Assembly: GCA_031273305.1 (NCBI GenBank)
Contig: JAISSC010000167.1
Coordinates: 1 to 18,579, forward strand
DNA: 18,579 nucleotides
Direction of reading: 5' to 3'
From: Flavobacteriaceae bacterium
Lineage (GTDB): Bacteria > Bacteroidota > Bacteroidia > Flavobacteriales > Weeksellaceae
In this document: positions 1-5,963 of the stretch, in pieces
Layout: each line of letters starts with the position of its first letter
How positions within the stretch are numbered: position 1 is the first letter of the stretch
Translations under genes and position numbers: made by a program
Notes under the pieces: generated by a model
Told to the model about the DNA's origin: nothing
The model's database searches: none
The model's input: only the letters and a program-made list of their open reading frames with translations

Positions 1-675
1 AGAATCCTTTTGGTTTAGCTTTGCCAGTATCATAAGAGATCGGTCAACCTATATTTTTGCATTCTCATAAAGTTTTTTGGCACTGGCAAGATTTGCTTTC
101 GATTCATAGAGAATACTAAGGGGAATACTTCCTGCGTTGTATAGTTTTTGATTTCTGTCGGCATCCTGTTGTTGGGTATTCATGGAATTATTTTCAACAA
201 CCATCAGTTCCTTATTTAGTAAAATGCTCAGATAGCTTCCCACTAGCTGTAATGAAATCTCGTTCTTTATTTTTTCCGTGATAAGCTGATATTGCTGTAA
301 TAAAAAACTGTTTTTCTCTTCATTTTTCCGCAGGCTTCCATTATTGTATAGAAGTATGGAAGATTCCAATACCAAATCGTTCTGATAGCCCTCAACGTAG
401 TTATAAACAGTCCCGATGGAACCATTCGCCAGTATACTTTGCTCAGCCACAGGCCCAAAAGTAAAGTTATTGGAAACAGTTCCGGTCACGGTAGGAAGTT
501 TCTCGTTTTTTGCAATCTTATAATTGTTCTCCTGCACCTGTTCATTGAATTTGGAAGCGAGTACTTGCAAATTGTTTTCACGGGCATAAGATAAACAATC
601 ATTAAAAGACCATATCTTTTGGGCTGAGGTAACTCCTGATATAAAAAAAACGATAACACAAATATAAATTCTCAT
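1..675 (-). pseudogene. TolC-family outer-membrane efflux protein, N-terminal part, interrupted by an in-frame stop
   Basis: The reading frame starts at ATG 675-673 and runs 208 codons to a TAG at 51-49. Residues 1-18 form a clear signal peptide ending in TSA before Gln19. The mature part has the look of an RND-type outer-membrane channel: an early FNDCLSYARENN helix, a KNEKLPTVTGTVS segment leading into the first barrel strands, then long heptad-rich helices and NAGSIPLSILYESKANLASA. TolC proteins are usually 420-490 residues, so this is about half of one. After the TAG the same frame continues open to the window edge with V-D-R-S-L-M-I-L-A-K-L, which looks like more of the same helix. I therefore read one gene broken by a single nonsense codon. 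A sequencing error or an edge effect is possible. The product would be the outer-membrane exit duct of a tripartite pump; partner genes would lie left of the window. Confidence 0.72.
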
Positions 676-726
676 CCTGATAACTGAATTTCTAGCTTAT
701 AAGTAGAACTATTCCTTATTTCGTTA

Positions 727-757
727 CAAAATTAAATAAAAACCTCTTGTATCCAAT
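727..757 (-). promoter_or_regulatory. Putative promoter of the TolC-family gene
   Basis: On the minus strand an ATTG at 757-754 is followed, after 19 bases, by TAATTTTG at 734-727. This matches the Bacteroidota sigma-A pattern TTG-N19-TAnnTTTG. It would give a 5' leader of roughly 45 bases before the ATG at 675. Confidence 0.55.
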
Positions 758-843
758 TTTTAGTTATACTTTTTTGCAATATTTAAGAAAACCTCCGCAA
801 AAACATCAAGGTTACGCCCGCCGAATTTTATCCGTTATGGATC

Positions 844-873
844 GTAGAGACGTCCCAATTTGGGCGTCTCCAC
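844..873 (-). repeat. 30-base hairpin repeat, copy 1 (inverted relative to copies 2 and 3)
   Basis: The arms are GTAGAGACGTCCCAA and TTTGGGCGTCTCCAC. The 30 bases are the exact reverse complement of 995-1024 and 5876-5905. Folded as RNA it pairs end to end, with one mismatch and one wobble. The strand is assigned so that all copies read GTGGAGACGCCC at the 5' end. Confidence 0.85.
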
Positions 874-994
874 CCAATTCATGTGTCTCGACCCAAACAT
901 AACCACCTGCGCATTATATCATTACGAACAATACCCCCCATGCGTGGCGTTTTTACCCCGAATCGCACAACAATAATAACGTAAACAGTATAAC

Positions 995-1024
995 GTGGAG
1001 ACGCCCAAATTGGGACGTCTCTAC
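995..1024 (+). repeat. 30-base hairpin repeat, copy 2
   Basis: This copy begins GTGGAGACGCCCAAA and ends TTGGGACGTCTCTAC, identical over 30 of 30 bases to 5876-5905. Flanking similarity extends beyond the core: taac on the left and atcgt on the right are shared with copy 3. Confidence 0.85.
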
Positions 1025-1331
1025 ATCGTCGTTGTGCATCCTCATAATAATATGAGATTTCTCACCTTCTGTTAACAACGGTAAATTATAATATGCTGTT
1101 TATCAATGGTTTGCTTAGTAGTGCCTCCTCGCAAACACAGGAAATTCACATGTTTTTTCGCTCATTTTGTAATAAACAATATTTTACTGTTGCTTTATTG
1201 GAAATTTTATTGTACATTTACATAGTAATTTTATATTATATAATCTTACATTGTAATTTTTAACTAAAACTTTATAATCATGAAACAGATATACATATTT
1301 TATTACAGTCTTGTGCGGATAGTGCAACTGC

Positions 1332-2567
1332 TTGATTATAAGCAAATTACCCCCCCTCCCGTACAAATTAATATTTAGTAGTGTTTATCCCGCCCTTGTG
1401 GCAATAATGCTTGGCGTTTCCTGCATGGAGGCACAGGTAATTATCGGTGGCGATGATTATGCAGCAGGCTCGTTGCTAAGTCTTAATTCCACCATGAGAG
1501 GCGGACTGCAACTCTCGAATGTGAAATTAACCATCGTAACGGAGATTCCCCTTGATTTTCCGGGCATAACGCAGTCGAATCAAAATACTGACCAGACCAA
1601 AAGCAATTTTAGAGGTTCTGTGGTTTTCAACACCAACAGTTCTTTTGGAAGTGGCAAAGGCATCTATGCGTGGGATGGTGAAAAATGGGATTATATCGGT
1701 GGTGGTATCGGTATTCCTACCGGTCGTGTGGCTTACCGTAATAGCATTTACGGTGCTATTACCGGCTGGGTAGACTTTATGTCTTATAATCTCGGTGCTA
1801 CGCCTATGTCCATTGAGCAACAGATGGCATATCCTAACATCTCGCAATCTTCAGAGACATTTACCGAAGCTACGGCAACCGAATTTACGAAATTATTTGG
1901 CGACCTGTACCAATGGGGACGTAAAACGGACGGACATGAGAAAGTTTGGAGTACTACGTCCTCCACTAGAGTTCCGGTAGATAATTTCGATAATGTAGGG
2001 CACGGTAACTTTATTACAGGTAGCGATTGGCTTGCAGGTATCAATAATAAACTGGGACGTTGGGGCAGTGTGGACCCCGACACTCCTCAGAGCACCATCA
2101 ACTCCAAGGGCGTTAATGACCCTTGTCCCGACGGTTTTCGCGTACCCTCTCTGAGTGATTGGCAAAGTATTCTCAACGGAGTCGGCGATAAGAACGGTAT
2201 CTTAGGAGGTACCGATAATCACAATGGCGTTAATCGATGGAAATGGATAGATAGTCCCAATGCCGGCTGGTTGATCTATCCGCCAAAACCGGGAGTAACG
2301 ATTCCGAGTAAGGATGAAGATTATGAAGACACTCCTACGCTTTTTTTGCCCAGAGTAATGTATCGGGCTACCAGTGGTAACTTTTCAACTAACGGTTATG
2401 GCTGCTATTGGAGCAGTACAGTGTACGACGCTAATAATCAGTCGTATAGGTTGAGAATTTCCCATGGTGGGAATTATAATGCCGACCACAGCGTTGGCTC
2501 CCATCGTGGCAGCGGTTTTAGTGTTCGTTGTGTGGCGGAAAGTAGGATCCCAATCTCCGGGAACTGA
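1332..2567 (+). CDS. Secreted FISUMP-domain (Fibrobacter succinogenes major paralogous domain) protein
   Basis: The predicted product has 411 residues from a TTG start. A hydrophobic stretch LIFSSVYPALVAIMLGVS followed by C-M-E-A-Q looks like a secretion signal cut near EAQ. The mature N-terminus (VIIGGDD, then LLSLNSTMRGGLQLSNV) is typical of Bacteroidota cell-surface paralogues. The C-terminal half carries the FISUMP hallmarks: NDPCPDGFRVPSLSDW (about residues 262-277), a later GYGCYWSSTVYD, and a closing GFSVRCV. The domain's biochemical role is unknown; proteins with it are usually exported and often occur as paralogues. The start is doubtful. An ATG at 1280 opens a 32-codon frame that would join this one if a single base were lost in the C7 tract at 1350-1356. 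A dispersed repeat begins 14 bases after the stop. Confidence 0.8.
   Translation: MIISKLPPLPYKLIFSSVYPALVAIMLGVSCMEAQVIIGGDDYAAGSLLSLNSTMRGGLQLSNVKLTIVTEIPLDFPGITQSNQNTDQTKSNFRGSVVFNTNSSFGSGKGIYAWDGEKWDYIGGGIGIPTGRVAYRNSIYGAITGWVDFMSYNLGATPMSIEQQMAYPNISQSSETFTEATATEFTKLFGDLYQWGRKTDGHEKVWSTTSSTRVPVDNFDNVGHGNFITGSDWLAGINNKLGRWGSVDPDTPQSTINSKGVNDPCPDGFRVPSLSDWQSILNGVGDKNGILGGTDNHNGVNRWKWIDSPNAGWLIYPPKPGVTIPSKDEDYEDTPTLFLPRVMYRATSGNFSTNGYGCYWSSTVYDANNQSYRLRISHGGNYNADHSVGSHRGSGFSVRCVAESRIPISGN
1350..1356 (+). repeat. C7 homopolymer at the start of the FISUMP gene
   Basis: Seven consecutive C residues are followed by TCCC. The ATG-initiated frame from 1280 passes through the tract and stops at TAG 1376-1378. 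Removing one C would place that ATG in frame with the FISUMP coding sequence. The tract could be a phase-variation switch or a base-calling error. Confidence 0.6.
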
Positions 2568-2580
2568 ACAAGTATTTGCG

Positions 2581-2630
2581 GGGTTGCTGCGCCTATGTTC
2601 TTGCGAGCAGTGGAGCGTGGCAATCTCCTG
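2581..2630 (+). repeat. Dispersed intergenic repeat (TTGCTGC...TTGCGAGC...GTGGCAATCT type), copy A
   Basis: Starting 14 bases after the FISUMP stop, the segment has GGGTTGCTGC, then TTGCGAGC, then GCGTGGCAATCTCCTG. The same blocks in the same order occur on the minus strand directly after the dsbD stop (5963-5919). From memory it resembles the GCGAG...GCAATCT dispersed repeats common in many genomes. Short inverted GCTGC/GCAG pieces could form a weak hairpin. Confidence 0.6.
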
Positions 2631-2674
2631 TTTAAATGAGATTTCCACTTATCCCTAACTCAATGATATAGGTC

Positions 2675-2768
2675 ACAAAAAACAAACTCCCCAAGAGTAT
2701 AATTTGGGGAGTTCTTTAATAAAAAATTATAGTGCGAACTTTACAGACAAAAGATGTCTATCTGTAAT
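2675..2768 (-). ncRNA. Candidate small RNA downstream of clpB
   Basis: On the minus strand a TATCTTTG box (2781-2774) would start a transcript near 2768. That point coincides with a hairpin TTACAGA...TCTGTAA (2767-2741). An AT-rich linker follows, then the strong terminator stem with its U6 tail (2713-2678). Promoter box, 5' hairpin and terminator in about 95 bases is a classic small-RNA layout. No upstream TTTG box is clear, and I recognise no RNA family. The alternative is simply a clpB 3' region. Confidence 0.35.
2685..2717. terminator. Bidirectional rho-independent terminator
   Basis: There is a 10-base-pair perfect stem: AACTCCCCAA at 2685-2694 pairs with TTGGGGAGTT at 2704-2713. On the minus strand it is followed by TGTTTTTTG, a good U-tract. 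On the plus strand it is followed only by CTTTAAT. It could end the FISUMP transcript. On the minus strand it would end either clpB read-through or the candidate small RNA just upstream. Confidence 0.8.
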
Positions 2769-2773
2769 TGATG

Positions 2774-2781
2774 CAAAGATA
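2774..2781 (-). promoter_or_regulatory. Promoter-like -7 box (TATCTTTG)
   Basis: It matches TAnnTTTG exactly on the minus strand, 113 bases downstream of the clpB stop, so it cannot serve clpB. The matching -33 position is only a T-run. Confidence 0.35.
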
Positions 2782-2893
2782 AGATTTTTTTTGGAAAAAA
2801 AAAATTTATTGACCGAAAAATGTAAAATATTTTTCAATTCAATACTAAAATGTCGATTTTTTTGTCAGGAATATTGCGGTTTTATCTTATACA

Positions 2894-5536
2894 TCAGGCT
2901 TCTACATTTCTGTTTTCCTTCCTGAAAACCAGTCCGGTTTCAGGAAAATAGTCCGCAATAACACTGTCGTTATCGTTTATCTTACCTCCCAAAATTTCCT
3001 TAGACAATTGATTGAGTATTTCATGCTGGATAAGTCTTTTCAATGGTCTTGCTCCGAAAGAGGGGTCAAAGCCTTTGCTCATCACATACTCTTTAGCTTC
3101 GTCGGTCATGCTCATGTGGATTCCCTTTTTGGCGAGTATCTTATTCAACGCATCCAGTTGTATGTCGATAATACCCCTGATTTCGTTTCGGTTCAACGGT
3201 TTGAATACCAGAGTTTCATCAATTCGGTTCAAAAATTCGGGGCGCAGGGTTTTTCGAAGCAGTTCCATTACCTGTGCTTTCGTTAGTTCCAGAATTTCCG
3301 TGTAATTCCCATCCTCCAGTTTTTCAAAATTTTCCTGGATCAACGGAGAGCCTAAGTTGGATGTCATTACGATGATCGTATTCTTAAAATTCACGGTTCT
3401 TCCCTTGTTGTCGGTCAGGCGTCCGTCGTCCAGTACCTGAAGCAGGATATTGAACACATCGGGGTGAGCCTTTTCAATCTCATCCAAAAGAACGACAGAA
3501 TATGGTCTTCTTCTCACGGCTTCGGTTAATTGTCCGCCCTCATCATAGCCCACATATCCCGGAGGTGCACCTACCAGACGGCTTACGGAGTGCCTTTCCT
3601 GATATTCGCTCATATCGATACGCGTCATGGAGTTTTCATCATCGAATAAAAACTCAGCCAATGCCTTTGCCAGTTCGGTCTTGCCCACTCCGGTAGTTCC
3701 CAAGAATAAGAAAGAGCCTATCGGTTTCCTTTCATCATTCAATCCTGCACGATTCCTGCGAATTGCATCTGCAACAGCTTCTATGGCTTCTTCCTGTCCC
3801 ACCACCCGTTGATGGAGAACAGATTCCAGATTCAGCAGTTTTTCGCGTTCGCTTTGTACGAGTTTGGTCACCGGTATTCCCGTCCATTTAGCAACTACGT
3901 CGGCAATGTCCTCCGCATCTACTTCTTCCTTTATCAGTAGCGGACGGTCTTCGGAGAGTTCTGCTTCGGCTTGAGATAATAGTTCTTCCTGTTCTTTTAT
4001 CTTCCCATAGCGCAATTCGGCTACCTTGCCATAATCCCCCAAACGTTCGGAGCGTTCAGCTTCCAATTTGTATTCTTCTATGTTCTTACGGATTTCCTGC
4101 ACTTTCTCCGCTCGTTCTTTCTCTGCTCTCCACGAAGCACTTAGCGCATCCCGCTTTTCGTTGAGCTGAGCCAGTTCTTCTTTGACCGAAGCCAGCCTCT
4201 TTTCATTGGACAGCTTGATGGTCTCGTTGGAAGTAGGGCTTTCAGCTTCGCGCTTCACAGCCTCCAACTCGATTTCCAACTGCATTTTCTTTCGGTCGAG
4301 AGCATCCAGTTCTTCCGGTTTGGAGTTCATCTCCATGCGAAGTTTGGCAGAGGCTTCGTCCATTAGGTCAATAGCTTTATCCGGAAGGAAACGGTCGGAG
4401 ATATACCGGTCGGAAAGTTCTACGGCAGAAATTACCGCTTCATCTTTGATTCGAACTTTGTGATGCGCCTCATATTTCTCTTTGATTCCCCGAAGGATGG
4501 CAATAGCATCTTCCACACCCGGCTCCTCAACCATCACCTTTTGGAAACGTCTTTCCAATGCTTTATCTTTCTCAAAATATTTTTGATATTCATTCAATGT
4601 GGTGGCTCCTATCGAGCGCAGTTCCCCGCGTGCCAATGCAGGTTTCAGAATATTGGCGGCATCCATAGCTCCTTCACCTCCTCCCGCACCGACCAGTGTA
4701 TGTATCTCGTCAATAAACAGGATAATGTTTCCGGCGGAAGAGGTTACCTCTTTCACAACAGCCTTTAATCTTTCCTCAAATTCTCCTTTGTATTTGGCTC
4801 CGGCAATCAAGGCTCCCATATCCAAAGAATATATCGTTTTATCTTTCAGGTTCTCAGGAACATCCCCGTTGATAATTCGGTGGGCTATTCCCTCTGCTAT
4901 GGCGGTTTTACCCACACCCGGCTCCCCGATGAGGATAGGGTTGTTCTTCGTCCTTCGGGAAAGGATCTGCAACACCCGCCGGATTTCATCATCCCGCCCG
5001 ATAACAGGGTCTAACTTGCCCTCCTGCGCCAGCTCATTCAGGTTTTTAGCATATTTGTTCAGGGAATTATAAGTATCTTCCGCAGACTGGGAAGTTACGC
5101 GCTCTCCCTTTCGTATCTCCTCAATGGCTTTGAGCACTCCGTTCCGCGTAACTCCCTGTTTTTTCAGTAATTGGGAAGTATTGTCATTTACGGAAAAGAT
5201 ACCCAGTAAAATATGTTCTAGGCTTACGAACTCGTCTTTCATTTTATTAGCCTCCAATTGAGCTTCATTTAAGGCTTTGTTGGCATTTTGTGAAAGATAC
5301 AACTGCCCGCCCGAAACTTTGGGTAAACCCGAAAGGATAGACTGCAACTCCGAATTTATATATGCTAAATTTGAATCTTGTTTTTTTAGTATAAAAGTAA
5401 TAACACTCGCTTCGCTTTCTAACAAAGCCTTGAGCAAATGTGCAGGTTCTATTGCCTGATTTTCCAGTCCTTGCGCAATCACTTGGGCTTGCTGCAAGGC
5501 TTCTTGTGATTTGATGGTTAGTTTATTAAAATCCAT
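2894..5536 (-). CDS. clpB: ATP-dependent disaggregase chaperone ClpB
   Basis: This is an 880-residue Hsp100 protein, close to the family's usual 860-870. It acts as a cytoplasmic hexamer that threads aggregated protein through its pore, working with DnaK. The two Clp N repeats occupy residues 1-145. The first AAA+ domain has Walker A GEPGVGKT (204-211), pore loop GAKYKGEFE (246-254) and Walker B ILFIDEIH (272-279). A long charged coiled-coil middle domain spans about 410-535, which distinguishes ClpB from ClpA and ClpC. The second AAA+ domain has GTTGVGKT (613-620), pore loop GYVGYDEGG (660-668), VVLLDEIE (681-688), FLNRID (768-773) and the sensor GARPLKR (828-834). The start ATG is followed by MDFNKLTIKSQEAL, the normal N-terminus. 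It is monocistronic. No frameshift or missing catalytic residue is visible. Confidence 0.98.
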   Translation of the reverse strand: MDFNKLTIKSQEALQQAQVIAQGLENQAIEPAHLLKALLESEASVITFILKKQDSNLAYINSELQSILSGLPKVSGGQLYLSQNANKALNEAQLEANKMKDEFVSLEHILLGIFSVNDNTSQLLKKQGVTRNGVLKAIEEIRKGERVTSQSAEDTYNSLNKYAKNLNELAQEGKLDPVIGRDDEIRRVLQILSRRTKNNPILIGEPGVGKTAIAEGIAHRIINGDVPENLKDKTIYSLDMGALIAGAKYKGEFEERLKAVVKEVTSSAGNIILFIDEIHTLVGAGGGEGAMDAANILKPALARGELRSIGATTLNEYQKYFEKDKALERRFQKVMVEEPGVEDAIAILRGIKEKYEAHHKVRIKDEAVISAVELSDRYISDRFLPDKAIDLMDEASAKLRMEMNSKPEELDALDRKKMQLEIELEAVKREAESPTSNETIKLSNEKRLASVKEELAQLNEKRDALSASWRAEKERAEKVQEIRKNIEEYKLEAERSERLGDYGKVAELRYGKIKEQEELLSQAEAELSEDRPLLIKEEVDAEDIADVVAKWTGIPVTKLVQSEREKLLNLESVLHQRVVGQEEAIEAVADAIRRNRAGLNDERKPIGSFLFLGTTGVGKTELAKALAEFLFDDENSMTRIDMSEYQERHSVSRLVGAPPGYVGYDEGGQLTEAVRRRPYSVVLLDEIEKAHPDVFNILLQVLDDGRLTDNKGRTVNFKNTIIVMTSNLGSPLIQENFEKLEDGNYTEILELTKAQVMELLRKTLRPEFLNRIDETLVFKPLNRNEIRGIIDIQLDALNKILAKKGIHMSMTDEAKEYVMSKGFDPSFGARPLKRLIQHEILNQLSKEILGGKINDNDSVIADYFPETGLVFRKENRNVEA

Positions 5537-5610
5537 AGTTTTTTACTCTTGTTTACAAGTAATCAAAATATGCGCCAAACCGGAGGATTTAATAGGTAAA
5601 TGGTTTAAAA

Positions 5611-5630
5611 TCATTAATTTATATTAATGA
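5611..5630. promoter_or_regulatory. Inverted repeat upstream of clpB
   Basis: TCATTAAT and ATTAATGA form a perfect 8+8 dyad around TTAT, 75-94 bases upstream of the clpB ATG. It is the right size for a dimeric repressor site. It is also pure AT, so chance is possible. Confidence 0.3.
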
Positions 5631-5737
5631 TCCTGAAAAACAAACCTGAAAAACAAGACATAATGACCTGATTATCCTATTTTTAAGGTAAAAATACGAC
5701 AAAATGACAGGTGATAATCTCAACAACAGGCAACCTT

Positions 5738-5830
5738 ATAACGTGGGGTTTGCTTCGCTACGCTCGCAATATAATGAGATTGCTTCGTCGTGCCTCCTCG
5801 TAGTGATAGCTGCAACTTATTGTTTATCAA
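5738..5830. repeat. Degenerate dispersed repeat with GCTTCGCTACGCTCGCAAT and TGCTTCGTCGTGCCTCCTCG blocks
   Basis: After ATAACGTGG come two GC-rich blocks of the type found in widespread intergenic repeats, separated by ATAATGAGAT. The tail, tgtttatcaat, reappears at 1098-1108 near another gtgcctcctcg, so this element and the 1040-1130 stretch are probably worn copies of one unit. ATAACGTGG or TAACGTGG also precedes hairpin-repeat copies 2 and 3. Confidence 0.5.
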
Positions 5831-5839
5831 TAAATTAAC

Positions 5840-5865
5840 TTACATACCTACCGGTAGGTATGTAA
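5840..5865. promoter_or_regulatory. 26-base perfect palindrome, TetR-operator-like
   Basis: The arm TTACATACCTACC is followed directly by its exact reverse complement, with the centre at 5852/5853. A long spacer-free dyad with a CCGG centre is the usual shape of a TetR-family operator. No regulator gene or promoter box lies next to it in this window, so the role is inferred from shape only. It sits between two dispersed repeats. Confidence 0.4.
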
Positions 5866-5875
5866 CAATAATAAC

Positions 5876-5905
5876 GTGGAGACGCCCAAATTGGGACGTC
5901 TCTAC
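5876..5905 (+). repeat. 30-base hairpin repeat, copy 3
   Basis: It is identical over 30 bases to 995-1024. The flanks acaataataacgt (left) and atcgt (right) are also shared with copy 2, so the mobilised or duplicated unit is longer than the hairpin. Confidence 0.85.
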
Positions 5906-5918
5906 ATCGTACCTCCTC

Positions 5919-5963
5919 ACAGCAAGATTGCCACGCTGCGCTCGCAACAGTATTGCAGCAACC
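5919..5963 (-). repeat. Dispersed intergenic repeat (TTGCTGC...TTGCGAGC...GTGGCAATCT type), copy B
   Basis: Read on the minus strand it begins GGTTGCTGC immediately after the dsbD TGA, then has GTTGCGAGCGCAGCGTGGC followed by AATCTTGCTG. Order and orientation relative to the upstream gene match copy A after the FISUMP gene. Confidence 0.6.

Larger units (their letters stand above)
676..1279. other. Repeat-bearing intergenic region between divergent genes
   Basis: About 600 bases lie between the TolC-type gene (minus) and the FISUMP gene (plus), and I see no convincing coding frame. The stretch holds two inverted copies of a 30-base hairpin element (844-873 and 995-1024, 121 bases apart). It also holds a small inverted repeat CTCATA-ATAA-TATGAG at 1041-1056. 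Around 1051-1105 are degraded pieces (atgagatt, tgtttatcaat) that recur near 5770-5830. The last 150 bases before the FISUMP gene are strongly AT-rich. They probably contain its promoter, but I find no exact TAnnTTTG box. Confidence 0.6.
5537..5963. other. Repeat and palindrome cluster upstream of clpB and downstream of dsbD
   Basis: These 427 bases hold no gene that I can support. The 100 bases next to clpB are AT-rich and contain its leader. They include a small CTTG-TTTA-CAAG dyad at 5548-5559 and a larger inverted repeat at 5611-5630. From about 5738 to the dsbD stop the stretch is a mosaic of dispersed repeats and one perfect palindrome, listed separately. Confidence 0.7.

Noticed and set aside
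874..994. Invertible promoter between the two inverted 30-base repeats
   Set aside because: No TAnnTTTG box on either strand in the 121-base interval, no recombinase nearby, and a third copy elsewhere shows the unit is a dispersed repeat.
1527..1847. Antisense frames over the FISUMP gene (several of 60-106 codons)
   Set aside because: The sense strand has clear FISUMP motifs throughout; the antisense frames have none.
2704..2925. Plus-strand frame of 73 codons after the FISUMP gene
   Set aside because: It begins inside the terminator stem, is dominated by Lys/Phe from AT runs, and overlaps the clpB end; no family resemblance.
4599..5072. 157-codon frame antisense to clpB
   Set aside because: Ser/Pro-rich shadow of a highly conserved coding sequence on the other strand.
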